Below the pieces are notes generated by a model. That model saw nothing but the letters and a program-made list of their open reading frames with translations. It ran no database searches and had not been told where the DNA came from. From the NCBI RefSeq assembly GCF_001269655.1, contig NZ_LHVE01000015.1:124001-188000 (forward strand): a stretch of 64,000 nucleotides of DNA, given 5' to 3'. The position numbers and the translations under genes are program-made. Positions 26,287 to 34,382 of the stretch are shown here, piece after piece. The DNA is from Pseudomonas thivervalensis (GTDB lineage: Bacteria > Pseudomonadota > Gammaproteobacteria > Pseudomonadales > Pseudomonadaceae). Position 1 is the first letter of the stretch. Every line of letters begins with the position of its first letter.

Positions 26287-27242
26287 GTGTCGAGGTTGCC
26301 TGCCAGAAATTGACGCAGGCGCTGGCGCATCGCCGTCCCTTCATTGCCCAGGCAACCGATTGACGAGCCAACCAGGCTTTCCTGCACCAGGTCGGACGCC
26401 TCACCGGCCAGCATCAACGGACAATCCAGGCTCATCGCCAGTTTGCCCAGGCGCTTGGGCAAGTCCGGAGCCGGCGCATGATTGGAAACCAGCACCAGCG
26501 CCAACGGCTGGATTTTCTGGCACACCAGGGTCAGCTCGTTGAATGGCAGCCCGATCGACAGCGCCCTGACGCCTACATCCGCCTTGGACAAGAACAGCGC
26601 CGTGACCAGCAATTCCAGCTCGCGGCACTGGCCGGCAACCGCACAGACCAGAATGCGCGGCGCCTGACCTTCGCGCTTGAGCAAAAGCCGTTGGATGATC
26701 CGCGAACGCAGGAAACCATCGAAAAACACCCACTCACTGATTTGCCCGAATTCTGGCTGGCGATACAGCATTTGTCGCCAGAGCGGCATCAGAATGTCCT
26801 GGAATACGACCGGCACGGTGTAGGTGGAAAAGACCTGCCCGTAGACGCGATCCAGTTCGATATCGTCAAAGTTGCCAACCGCGTCCGCCACCTGTTGCTG
26901 CCACCGGGCGTGATCGGCTTTGACCAGATCGGATGAAATCAGCGTGGAGACCGGTTGCACCGACTCGGTCTTGGCCAGGATCTTGCCCACTTTGCTCACC
27001 GCTACGCCGCGCTCAAGCCAGGCCAGGATGCTGCGAACCTTTTCGATATCGCTCAATGAGTACAGGCGATGCCCGCTTTCGGTGCGGGTAGGCTGGATCA
27101 AACCGTAGCGCCGCTCCCATGCGCGCAGAGTCACGGGATTCACGCCGGTCAGGCGCGCGACTTCGCGAATGGGGAACAGATCTTCCCGCTTCAAGGAACC
27201 TGATGCCTGGAAAACAAAGCTATCCTCTGTGATTACGCTCAT
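26283..27242 (-). CDS. LitR/CarH-like MerR family regulator without B12 ligands (light-response type)
   Basis: 319 residues from ATG 27240-27242; a TTG four codons upstream is an alternative. MerR helix-turn-helix at about residues 22-85 (LFPIREVARLTGVNPVTLRA, WERRYGLIQPTRTESGHRLY). The C-terminal 200 residues follow the CarH/LitR cobalamin-domain layout, but the helix-bundle Glu-His pair is replaced (EWVFFDGFLRSRIIQ), and the axial-ligand histidine segment reads VAGQCRELELLVTAL with Cys. It should therefore not sense light through B12. Class II LitR proteins of this kind in P. putida respond to blue light through a short LOV partner, which lies next door here. Divergent from the membrane-protein gene at 27462; likely also autoregulated. 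Confidence 0.88.
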   Translation of the reverse strand: MSVITEDSFVFQASGSLKREDLFPIREVARLTGVNPVTLRAWERRYGLIQPTRTESGHRLYSLSDIEKVRSILAWLERGVAVSKVGKILAKTESVQPVSTLISSDLVKADHARWQQQVADAVGNFDDIELDRVYGQVFSTYTVPVVFQDILMPLWRQMLYRQPEFGQISEWVFFDGFLRSRIIQRLLLKREGQAPRILVCAVAGQCRELELLVTALFLSKADVGVRALSIGLPFNELTLVCQKIQPLALVLVSNHAPAPDLPKRLGKLAMSLDCPLMLAGEASDLVQESLVGSSIGCLGNEGTAMRQRLRQFLAGNLDT

Positions 27243-27461
27243 TTTGGCAGACAATTCCGGCTGGCAAATTGGATCCTAGTTTCCTCCTCCGAGACACGTC
27301 ATGACAAGGAAAACGTATTCAGATGTGCGGTTTTGTTGTTTTACGCGCAATCGGGAATAATCCTTGCATGTTTTTTGGCGACCAGACGCTACCCACCACC
27401 CCGGGGCGTCCCCCGCAAATCTCCTATCCGGAGTGCTGCGCCTGTCTTACGGAGATACATG

Positions 27462-28022
27462 ATGTCTACCTCACCCGTCACGCTGATGGTGGCCCGCCGC
27501 GTCGCCAATGGGCGTTATGAAGATCTGATTGCCTGGTTGCGCGAAGGCGAACAATTGGCCACCGACTTTCCCGGCTACCTGGGTTCCGGCGTGCTCGCGC
27601 CACCGCCCCAGGACGACGAATTCCAGATCATCTTTCGTTTTTCCGACGAGCAGACCCTGCACGCCTGGGAACACTCCGCCTCACGCACGGCCTGGCTGGG
27701 ACGGGGCAGCGATCTGTTTGCCCATCCTTCCGAACACCGGGTGCGTGGCATCGATGGCTGGTTCGGCGCGGTCGGCCAGCGTCCGCCCCGCTGGAAACAG
27801 GCCGTGGCCATCTGGCTCGCGTTCTTTCCCGTGTCGTTGTTGTTCAATTTCCTGTTGGGCCCGTTGCTGGGCGAACTGGGCCTGTTGAACCGCGTGCTCA
27901 TCAGTACACTCATCCTGACGCCGCTGATGGTCTACCTGTTTATCCCGATGTCGACCCATCTGCTGGCGAACTGGCTCAACGGCCCGCCGCAGCGGGCGGT
28001 GCCGGCTACGCAGAATCCTTGA
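27462..28022 (+). CDS. antibiotic-biosynthesis-monooxygenase (ABM) domain protein with C-terminal membrane helices
   Basis: 186 residues; ATG 27462 is preferred over 27459 because ACGGAG then sits at proper spacing. Residues 5-95 form a ferredoxin-like ABM domain (VTLMVARRVANGRYEDLIAW, GYLGSGVLAPPPQDDEFQII, FRFSDEQTLHAWEHSASR). Two membrane helices follow (WKQAVAIWLAFFPVSLLFNF and LISTLILTPLMVYLFI). ABM proteins include small cofactor-free oxygenases, but many have no known function. It is transcribed divergently from the LitR-type regulator across a 219-bp region and is a probable light-regulated target, by position only. Confidence 0.82.
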   Translation: MSTSPVTLMVARRVANGRYEDLIAWLREGEQLATDFPGYLGSGVLAPPPQDDEFQIIFRFSDEQTLHAWEHSASRTAWLGRGSDLFAHPSEHRVRGIDGWFGAVGQRPPRWKQAVAIWLAFFPVSLLFNFLLGPLLGELGLLNRVLISTLILTPLMVYLFIPMSTHLLANWLNGPPQRAVPATQNP

Positions 28023-28047
28023 TGCCACAGCCTCAACAATTCCCCCT

Positions 28048-28137
28048 GTGGAAGCTAGCTTGCTCGCGATGACGGCCTGACCTTCAATATCTTCATTGAC
28101 TGTCACTCCGCTATCGCGAGCAAGCTCGCTCCCACAG
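28048..28137. repeat. REP inverted pair
   Basis: GTGGAAGCTAGCTTGCTCGC (slightly degenerate) at 28048 faces ATCGCGAGCAAGCTCGCTCC ending at 28137. It separates the ABM-protein gene from folM. Confidence 0.85.
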
Positions 28138-28231
28138 TGGCAGGTGAGTCGCCCCTGGATTAGCCGTTGTACATAGGACGCGCCCCCCGTCGCTGTTATA
28201 GTTTTGCTCTTGCCGTGAACCGAGCCGTCCT

Positions 28232-28942
28232 ATGTCCAGCGCCACCGCTCCGATCCTGATCACTGGTGCAGCCCAGCGCGTCGGCCTGCATTGCGCCCGA
28301 CGCTTGCTGGAGGACGGGCACCCGGTGATCGCGACCTATCGCACCGAACGCCCGGGCGTGCAGGTGTTGCGGGACCTGGGGGCGGTCGTGCTGTTCGCCG
28401 ACTTCTCCAGCGAAACGGGGATCCTGGCCTTTATCGAACAGCTCAAGCAGCACACCGACCAGTTGCGGGCCATCGTGCATAACGCTTCGGCCTGGATGAC
28501 CGAGGCGCCCGGTAACGAATCAGCGGCCTTCAACGCCATGTTCGGCGTGCACATGCTGGCGCCTTACCTGATCAACCTGCATGGCGCCGAACTGCTGCTG
28601 CGCTCAACGCCGGCGGATATCGTGCACATCAGCGACGACGTGACCCGCAAGGGCAGCGCCCGGCATATCGCTTATTGCGCCACCAAGGCCGGCCTGGAAA
28701 GCCTGACCCTGTCGTTCGCGGCCAAATTCGCGCCGGCGATCAAGGTCAACGGCATCGCCCCGGCCCTGCTACTGTTCAATCCCGAAGACGACGCGGCTTA
28801 CCGCGCCAAGGCCCTGGCCAAGTCCGCGCTGGGTATCGAACCCGGCAGCGAAGTGATCTACCAGAGCCTGCGTTACCTGCTGGACAACCCTTATGTCACC
28901 GGCACGACCCTGACCGTCAACGGCGGGCGGCACGTCAAATAG
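28232..28942 (+). CDS. folM: dihydromonapterin reductase
   Basis: 236 residues, SDR family. The cofactor loop is PILITGAAQRVGLHCARRLL, the TGxxxRxG arrangement of FolM and pteridine reductases. The catalytic region holds DVTRKGSARHIAYCATKAGL with Tyr and Lys. The C-terminus VTGTTLTVNGGRHVK is typical. FolM reduces dihydromonapterin to tetrahydromonapterin with NADPH. It heads folM-folE-folX, the tetrahydromonapterin route known in Pseudomonas, where this pterin serves phenylalanine hydroxylase. That links loosely to the Phe/Tyr catabolic genes at 10.5-14.8 kb. The gap to folE is 20 bases. Confidence 0.93.
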   Translation: MSSATAPILITGAAQRVGLHCARRLLEDGHPVIATYRTERPGVQVLRDLGAVVLFADFSSETGILAFIEQLKQHTDQLRAIVHNASAWMTEAPGNESAAFNAMFGVHMLAPYLINLHGAELLLRSTPADIVHISDDVTRKGSARHIAYCATKAGLESLTLSFAAKFAPAIKVNGIAPALLLFNPEDDAAYRAKALAKSALGIEPGSEVIYQSLRYLLDNPYVTGTTLTVNGGRHVK

Positions 28943-28962
28943 CCTTGTTTCGAGGATGCACC

Positions 28963-29523
28963 ATGACGCTATCCCTGCCCCAGAACTACCGCGAAATCCT
29001 CATCGGCCTGGGGGAAAACCCCGAGCGCGAGGGTTTGCTCGACACCCCGGTGCGGGCCGCCAAGGCCATGCAGTACCTTTGCCATGGTTATGAACAAAGC
29101 GTCGAGCAGATCGTCAACGGCGCACTGTTCGCCTCTGACAGCGATGAAATGGTGATCGTCGCCGATATCGAACTCTATTCACTCTGCGAACATCACCTGT
29201 TGCCCTTCATCGGCAAGGCTCATGTGGCTTATATTCCTACGGGCAAGGTCCTGGGGCTGTCAAAGATCGCCCGGTTGGTGGACATGTTCGCCCGCCGCCT
29301 GCAAATCCAGGAGAACCTGACCCGGCAAATCGCCGACGCTGTGCAGCAGGTCACCCAGGCCGCCGGCGTGGCGGTGGTGATCGAAGCCCAGCACATGTGC
29401 ATGATGATGCGCGGTGTCGAAAAACAGAACTCGACCATGAACACCTCGGTGATGCTTGGCGCCTTTCGCGATTCCAGCACCACGCGCCAGGAGTTCCTGC
29501 AATTGATTCGACGGAGCAAGTAA
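28963..29523 (+). CDS. folE: GTP cyclohydrolase I
   Basis: 186 residues. Zinc and catalytic motifs are intact: ELYSLCEHHLLPFIGKAHVA (Cys, His, His), YIPTGKVLGLSKIARLVDMF, and EAQHMCMMMRGVEKQNSTMN with the second zinc cysteine. It converts GTP to 7,8-dihydroneopterin triphosphate, the first step to folate and monapterin. Being between folM and folX it belongs to the monapterin set; pseudomonads usually carry other GTP cyclohydrolase genes as well. ATG 28963 follows CGAGGA. Its stop codon directly precedes the folX start. Confidence 0.96.
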   Translation: MTLSLPQNYREILIGLGENPEREGLLDTPVRAAKAMQYLCHGYEQSVEQIVNGALFASDSDEMVIVADIELYSLCEHHLLPFIGKAHVAYIPTGKVLGLSKIARLVDMFARRLQIQENLTRQIADAVQQVTQAAGVAVVIEAQHMCMMMRGVEKQNSTMNTSVMLGAFRDSSTTRQEFLQLIRRSK

Positions 29524-29904
29524 ATGCCACAACTTCAGCCCGCCATGGCACGCATCAAGGTCAAGGACCTGCGCCTGCGCACTTTCATCGGCATCAACGA
29601 GGATGAAATCCTCAACAAGCAGGATGTGTTGATCAACCTGACCATCCTCTATGCCGCCCAAGAGGCGGTGCGCGACAACGACATCGACCACGCGCTGAAC
29701 TACCGCACCATCACCAAGGCGATCATCGCCCACGTGGAAGGCAACCGCTTCGCCCTGCTCGAACGCCTCACCCAAGAGTTGCTCGATCTGGTCATGGCCA
29801 ACGAGTCGGTGCTGTACGCCGAAGTCGAAGTCGACAAGCCCCACGCCTTGCGATTTGCCGAGTCGGTGTCGATTACCCTCGCGGCAAGCCGGGCCGCTTC
29901 GTAG
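29524..29904 (+). CDS. folX: dihydroneopterin triphosphate 2'-epimerase
   Basis: 126 residues, dihydroneopterin aldolase/epimerase fold. RIKVKDLRLRTFIGINEDEI and KQDVLINLTILYAAQEA at the N-terminus, LNYRTITKAIIAHVEGNRFA in the middle, VEVDKPHALRFAESVSIT at the end. FolX epimerises dihydroneopterin triphosphate to the monapterin form; FolB is the aldolase paralogue. The position after folM-folE and the ATG starting on the base after the folE stop support folX rather than folB. Confidence 0.93.
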   Translation: MPQLQPAMARIKVKDLRLRTFIGINEDEILNKQDVLINLTILYAAQEAVRDNDIDHALNYRTITKAIIAHVEGNRFALLERLTQELLDLVMANESVLYAEVEVDKPHALRFAESVSITLAASRAAS

Positions 29905-29910
29905 CCGCTA

Positions 29911-29990
29911 AAAGCTTCAAGCTGTAAGCTTCAAGCCTGAAGACCGCAAACCCACTTGCAGCTTGAAGCTTGCCACTTGAAGCTGTCTCG
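29911..29990. repeat. AAGCTTCAAGC-type dispersed repeat
   Basis: AAGCTTCAAGCTGTAAGCTT at about 29911, followed by CTTGCAGCTTGAAGCTTG and CACTTGAAGCTG, forms imperfect inverted copies. It resembles a dispersed repeat known in several pseudomonads. It fills most of the folX to DUF1244 gap. Confidence 0.65.
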
Positions 29991-30001
29991 CAGAGACCAC
30001 C

Positions 30002-30298
30002 ATGAACGACCAACAACGCCTCGAACTCGAAGCCGCCGCTTTCCGTCGGCTGGTTGCCCACTTGGACAGCCGCAAGGATGTGCAGAACATCGACTTGATG
30101 AACCTCGCCGGCTTCTGCCGCAACTGCCTGTCCAAGTGGTACAAGGCCGCCGCCGATGAGCGCCAGGTCGAGGTCAGCCTCGACGACGCCCGCGAAGTGA
30201 TCTACGGCATGCCGTACGCCGAGTGGAAAGCCCAATACCAGAAAGAAGCCAGCGCCGAACAACAGGCGGCGTTCGCCAAAGGAAAACCCGATGCTTGA
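30002..30298 (+). CDS. DUF1244 family protein
   Basis: 98 residues with the family core AAFRRLVAHLDSRKDVQNID, LMNLAGFCRNCLSKWYKAAA (a CxxC pair) and SLDDAREVIYGMPYAEWKAQ. The family is a small helical protein widespread in proteobacteria with no known function; the two cysteines suggest possible metal binding. It overlaps the start of the HopJ-like gene by eight bases, so the two are co-translated. Confidence 0.9.
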   Translation: MNDQQRLELEAAAFRRLVAHLDSRKDVQNIDLMNLAGFCRNCLSKWYKAAADERQVEVSLDDAREVIYGMPYAEWKAQYQKEASAEQQAAFAKGKPDA

Positions 30299-30629
30299 TC
30301 TTGCTACCCTGCGTACCCGCCTCAAGAGCGGTGAACATGCCTTCGCCGACACCCTGGCCTTTATCGCCGCTGGCTACGACTACCAGCCCCAGGCCTTCAA
30401 CAACGGCGGCGTACAGAACGCCGCCGGGCAGAACGAAGGTTCGTGCAAGACCCTGGGCCTGGCGCTGCTCGAAGGCTTGAGCGATGAAGAAGCGCTCCTG
30501 GCGTTTGGCGAACATTACCGTTCGGTGCTGGCCACGCCCGAAGGCAGTGACCACGGCAATATCCGCGCGCTGATGGCCCACGGGTTGGCGGGCGTGCAAT
30601 TCGAGGCACCACCGCTGCAGCGGCGCTGA
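30291..30629 (+). CDS. HopJ-like family protein
   Basis: 112 residues. AFADTLAFIAAGYDYQPQAF, NNGGVQNAAGQNEGSCKTLG and LLAFGEHYRSVLATPEGSDH are the HopJ signature. The family is named after a putative P. syringae type III effector, but homologues occur in many bacteria without type III secretion, so a housekeeping role is more likely. It overlaps DUF1244 upstream and is the last gene before a perfect palindrome at 30661. No secretion genes are in the window. Confidence 0.88.
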   Translation: MLDLATLRTRLKSGEHAFADTLAFIAAGYDYQPQAFNNGGVQNAAGQNEGSCKTLGLALLEGLSDEEALLAFGEHYRSVLATPEGSDHGNIRALMAHGLAGVQFEAPPLQRR

Positions 30630-30660
30630 TCCACAATCGACCTCTATGTCGAAACCCGCT

Positions 30661-30694
30661 TTTGTGGCGAGGGAGCTTGCTCCCTCGCCACAAA
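30661..30694. repeat. perfect REP palindrome
   Basis: Two REP half-arms abut: TTTGTGGCGAGGGAGC, TT, GCTCCCTCGCCACAAA give 16-bp perfect arms with a 2-base centre. Elsewhere in the window the same halves are separated by 40-100 bases, so this is a collapsed pair. It could act as a transcript-end structure for hopJ. Confidence 0.85.
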
Positions 30695-30846
30695 AGCTTC
30701 GTTGTCACACCAAACAGTGCCCGCAAGTCCGCATCTGACCCACATCCCGACTTTTAAGATTGACCCGGCAACTTTATTTCGTTTGCCGGCCCCCTCCGCT
30801 CGCGGCTTAGATAACGGCAATTTCTCCTTCGTCCGGGCCGTCCTCC

Positions 30847-32097
30847 ATGAGCAGCGAAACCATCAGCCAATCGATCTCCATCGTGCATCCCGTCAGCCTC
30901 AGTCACGGCAAGAATGCCGAGGTCTGGGACACCGACGGCAAACGCTACATCGATTTCGTCGGGGGCATCGGTGTGCTGAACCTCGGCCATTGCCACCCGC
31001 GCATCGTCGAGGCAATCCGCGAACAGGCCACCCGGCTGACTCACTACGCCTTCAACGCAGCGCCTCATGCGCCCTACATTGAATTGATGGAGCGCCTGGC
31101 AGCGTTTATCCCGCTGGACTACCCGGTCAGCGGCATGCTCACCAACAGCGGCGCCGAAGCGGCAGAGAACGCCTTGAAGATCGTGCGGGGCGCCACGGGC
31201 CGTACCGCCGTGATCGCGTTTGACGGTGCCTTCCATGGCCGCACCCTGGCGACCCTCAACCTCAACGGCAAGGTCGCGCCCTACAAACAGAAAGTCGGCG
31301 TCCTGCCCGGGCCGGTGTATCACCTGCCGTACCCCAGCCAGGACAACGGCGTCACCTGCGAAGAGGCCTTGAAGGCCATGGAGCGGCTGTTCAGTGTCGA
31401 GATCGACGTGAATGACGTGGCCTGTTTCATTGTCGAGCCGGTGCAGGGCGAAGCCGGCTTCCTGGCGATGGACGTACCTTTCGCCCAGGCCCTGCGGCAG
31501 TTCTGTGACGACAAGGGCATTGTGCTGATCATCGATGAGATCCAGTCCGGCTTCGGCCGCACCGGCCAGCGCTTTGCCTTCTCCCGGTTGGGCATCGAGC
31601 CAGACTTGGTCCTGCTGGGCAAAAGCATTGCCGGCGGCGTGCCCCTGGGGGCAGTGGTGGGACGCAAGGCGCTGCTGGACAACCTGCCCAAGGGTGGCTT
31701 GGGCGGCACCTACTCGGGCAACCCCATCGCCTGCGCCGCCGCTCTGGCAACCCTGGACGAAATGACCGACGCCAGCCTGCACGCCTGGGGCGCACAACAG
31801 GAAGAGGCAATCGTCAGCCGCTACCAATCCTGGAAAAACCGCGGACTGAGCCCCTATCTGGGTCGCCTGACCGGCGTCGGCGCGATGCGCGGCATCGAGC
31901 TGGCCCATGCCGACGGCACCCCGGCCCCGGCACAATTGACGCAACTGCTGGCCCTGGCACGGGAATCGGGCCTGCTGCTGATGCCCAGCGGCAAATCGCG
32001 GCACATCATTCGGCTGCTGGCGCCGTTGACCACCGAACCGGCCGTGCTGGAAGAGGGATTGGATATTCTGGAAGCGTGCCTGGCGAAGCTGGCCTGA
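30847..32097 (+). CDS. class III PLP aminotransferase (GabT/aminoadipate-type)
   Basis: 416 residues. N-terminal AEVWDTDGKRYIDFVGGIGV and NLGHCHPRIVEAIREQ, PLP region SGMLTNSGAEAAENALKIVR, aspartate in VLIIDEIQSGFGRTGQ, Schiff-base lysine in LVLLGKSIAGGVPLGAVVG, then GGLGGTYSGNPIACAAALAT. Class III transaminases act on omega-amino groups; the Pseudomonas homologues are annotated 4-aminobutyrate aminotransferase, and one P. putida relative is reported, as I recall, to act on 2-aminoadipate in lysine catabolism. The substrate cannot be fixed here. No gabD or lysine genes are adjacent. Monocistronic. Confidence 0.85.
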   Translation: MSSETISQSISIVHPVSLSHGKNAEVWDTDGKRYIDFVGGIGVLNLGHCHPRIVEAIREQATRLTHYAFNAAPHAPYIELMERLAAFIPLDYPVSGMLTNSGAEAAENALKIVRGATGRTAVIAFDGAFHGRTLATLNLNGKVAPYKQKVGVLPGPVYHLPYPSQDNGVTCEEALKAMERLFSVEIDVNDVACFIVEPVQGEAGFLAMDVPFAQALRQFCDDKGIVLIIDEIQSGFGRTGQRFAFSRLGIEPDLVLLGKSIAGGVPLGAVVGRKALLDNLPKGGLGGTYSGNPIACAAALATLDEMTDASLHAWGAQQEEAIVSRYQSWKNRGLSPYLGRLTGVGAMRGIELAHADGTPAPAQLTQLLALARESGLLLMPSGKSRHIIRLLAPLTTEPAVLEEGLDILEACLAKLA

Positions 32098-32125
32098 CCA
32101 CGGTCCTCCTCACCACACAGCCTCC

Positions 32126-32212
32126 TGTGGGAGCGAGCTTGCACGCGATGACGGTGCATCAGTCAACATCGATGCAGGCTGACCTGACGCCATCGCGAGC
32201 AATCTCCCACAA
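32126..32212. repeat. degenerate REP pair
   Basis: TGTGGGAGCGAGCTTGCACG at 32126 and ATCGCGAGCAATCTCCCACA ending near 32212. The right arm has lost part of its core. Confidence 0.75.
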
Positions 32213-32249
32213 AGGTTATCCACAGAAGTTGAGCCAAATACCAGGCATG

Positions 32250-32277
32250 AAAAAACCGGCCGAAGCCGGTTTTTTTT
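32250..32277. terminator. bidirectional Rho-independent terminator (trxB / aminotransferase)
   Basis: AAAAAACCGGC, loop CGAA, GCCGGTTTTTTTT. A GC stem flanked by A-run and T-run works in both directions. It lies 13 bases beyond the trxB stop and downstream of the convergent aminotransferase gene. Confidence 0.9.
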
Positions 32278-32289
32278 GTACCCGAGGAA

Positions 32290-33252
32290 TCAGAACGAAA
32301 CGTTCTGCAGGCCATCCAGGTAACGCTCGGTGTCCAGGGCTGCCATGCAACCGGCACCGGCCGAGGTGATCGCCTGGCGGTAGACGTGGTCGGCCACGTC
32401 GCCAGCGGCGAAGATACCTTCGACGCTGGTGGCGGTGGCATTGCCGTCGCGGCCGCCCTTGACCACCAGGTAGCCATCCTTGAGTTCCAGTTGGCCTTCG
32501 AACAGCGAGGTGTTCGGGGTGTGGCCGATGGCGATGAAGACGCCGTCAACCTTGATCTCGTCAAAGCTGCCGTCGTTGTTCTTCAGGCGGGCACCGGTCA
32601 CGCCCATGTTGTCGCCCAGCACTTCGTCCAGGGTCGCGTTGAGCTTGAGGATGATCTTGCCTTCAGCGACGCGGGCGTTGAGCTTGTCGATCAGGATCTT
32701 CTCGGCGCGGAAGGTTTCGCGACGGTGGATCAGGGTGACCGTGCTGGCGATGTTGGCCAGGTAGAGCGCTTCCTCGACCGCGGTGTTGCCGCCACCGACC
32801 ACCGCGACTGGCTTGTTGCGGTAGAAGAAACCGTCGCAGGTGGCGCAGGCCGAAACGCCTTTGCCCATGAAGGTTTCTTCCGACGGCAGGCCCAGGTAAC
32901 GAGCGCTGGCGCCGGTGGCGATGATCAGGGCATCACAGGTGTAGGTGGCGCTGTCGCCGGTCAGGGTGTATGGCTTGGCGGCGAAGTCCACGGCATTGAT
33001 GTGGTCGAAGACGATCTCGGTCTCGAAACGCTCGGCGTGTTCCTTCATGCGCTCCATCAGGGCCGGACCGGTCAGGCCGTGGACGTCGCCCGGCCAGTTG
33101 TCGACTTCGGTGGTGGTGGTCAATTGACCGCCGGCCTGCATGCCGGTGATCAGCAGCGGCTTGAGGTTGGCACGGGCCGCATAAACCGCAGCGCTGTAAC
33201 CGGCAGGGCCGGAACCGAGAATAATGACTCGCGAATGACGCACTTCAGACAT
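32290..33252 (-). CDS. trxB: thioredoxin reductase
   Basis: 320 residues from ATG 33250-33252 after GGAGCAGG; the open frame is longer upstream, but that part is not family-like. FAD motif VIILGSGPAGYSAAVYAARA, MQAGGQLTTTTEVDNWPG, redox-active CxxC in VSACATCDGFFYRNKPVAVV, NADPH motif GGGNTAVEEALYLANIA, and the C-terminal FAD segment AAGDVADHVYRQAITSAGAG. It reduces thioredoxin with NADPH in the cytoplasm. Pseudomonads often have two trxB copies; the cysZ neighbour suggests the PA0849-type locus. Confidence 0.95.
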   Translation of the reverse strand: MSEVRHSRVIILGSGPAGYSAAVYAARANLKPLLITGMQAGGQLTTTTEVDNWPGDVHGLTGPALMERMKEHAERFETEIVFDHINAVDFAAKPYTLTGDSATYTCDALIIATGASARYLGLPSEETFMGKGVSACATCDGFFYRNKPVAVVGGGNTAVEEALYLANIASTVTLIHRRETFRAEKILIDKLNARVAEGKIILKLNATLDEVLGDNMGVTGARLKNNDGSFDEIKVDGVFIAIGHTPNTSLFEGQLELKDGYLVVKGGRDGNATATSVEGIFAAGDVADHVYRQAITSAGAGCMAALDTERYLDGLQNVSF

Positions 33253-33563
33253 GACCTGCTCCTGTTGACCGGACCTTGCGGGCCGGAACGCCGGGTGAGC
33301 GGCGCGAATAAAAAAGGACCGTTGACGCACTTGGGGAAGGCTTGGGTTCGACAGTCCTGAAAAAGAATGGGTGCAGCGTATCGAGGGAGCGAAGATTAAG
33401 GAAATACGGTTTAACAATCCAGCTCATAGGTGAGCTCTATCTGCGGCGAACCTTTCAATAGGTGCCTTCGCCTCAAGAAACGTTGTTACACGCCATGTCG
33501 CCGCTTTCCCAGGCGGGGCAAAGCCGGTAAGGTCGGCGCGTTCACCTTCGCTCGGAGCCACCT
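33253..33563. other. divergent promoter region trxB/cysZ
   Basis: 311 bp without a believable gene. It contains an AGCTCA-TAGG-TGAGCT inverted repeat at 33421-33436, preceded by an AT-rich stretch (AAGGAAATACGGTTTAAC). Both promoters must lie here; no specific regulator site is recognised. Confidence 0.45.
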
Positions 33564-34319
33564 ATGCCCGCCCCCGTCCTGTCCGGCCCGCAATATTTGC
33601 GAGAAGGCCTCAAGCTGGTCCTGAGCCCGGGCCTGCGTCTGTTCGTACTTTTGCCCCTGGCGATCAACCTGGTGCTGTTCGTCGGATTGATTTACCTGGC
33701 CGGCCACCAGTTCAGCCTCTGGGTCGATACGCTGATGCCTTCGCTGCCAGAGTGGCTGAGTTTCCTCAGCTATGTGCTCTGGCCGCTGTTCGTGGTGCTC
33801 GTCGTACTAATGGTGTTCTTCACCTTCACCATGCTCGCCAACATCATCGCCGCGCCATTCAACGGTTTTCTCGCGGAAAAAGTCGAAGTGGTGATCCGTG
33901 GCACCGACGACTTCCCGGCCTTCAGCTGGGCCGAGCTGATCGCCATGATCCCGCGTACCCTCGGCCGCGAAGCGCGCAAGCTCGGCTATTTCCTGCCCCG
34001 CGCACTGGGGCTGTTCGTGCTGTCGTTCATCCCCGTGGTCAATCTGGTGGCGGCACCGCTGTGGCTGTTGTTCGGCGTGTGGATGATGGCGATCCAGTAC
34101 ATCGACTACCCGGCGGACAACCACAAGCTGGGCTGGAACGAAATGCTCGCCTGGCTGCGGGAAAAGCGCTGGCAGAGCCTGGGCTTTGGCGGCAGCGTGT
34201 ACCTGGTGCTGCTGATCCCGGTGGTGAACATCCTGATGATGCCGGCGGCGGTGGCCGGGGCGACGTTGTTCTGGGTGCGCGAACAAGGCGCCGAGACCGC
34301 GTTGGCCCGTCAGGGCTGA
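33564..34319 (+). CDS. cysZ: CysZ family sulfate permease
   Basis: 251 residues with about four to six hydrophobic segments: LRLFVLLPLAINLVLFVGLI, LWPLFVVLVVLMVFFTFTML, ALGLFVLSFIPVVNLVAAPL, GFGGSVYLVLLIPVVNILMM. N-terminal LSGPQYLREGLKLVLSPGLR and the loop NIIAAPFNGFLAEKVE are CysZ hallmarks. CysZ brings sulfate into the cell for cysteine synthesis. Further sulfate genes in the window are cysD-cysNC (41.7-44.5 kb) and a SulP transporter (59 kb). Followed by the glycosyltransferase gene after 63 bases. Confidence 0.93.
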   Translation: MPAPVLSGPQYLREGLKLVLSPGLRLFVLLPLAINLVLFVGLIYLAGHQFSLWVDTLMPSLPEWLSFLSYVLWPLFVVLVVLMVFFTFTMLANIIAAPFNGFLAEKVEVVIRGTDDFPAFSWAELIAMIPRTLGREARKLGYFLPRALGLFVLSFIPVVNLVAAPLWLLFGVWMMAIQYIDYPADNHKLGWNEMLAWLREKRWQSLGFGGSVYLVLLIPVVNILMMPAAVAGATLFWVREQGAETALARQG

Positions 34320-34382
34320 GCGGTCACAAATCCATCATCCTGGCGTCACAATGACGAAATGGCCCCGGTCGACACTGGGGTC

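Noticed and set aside
30291..30629. HopJ-like gene as evidence for type III secretion
   Set aside because: No secretion or chaperone genes nearby; the family is common in bacteria without type III systems.
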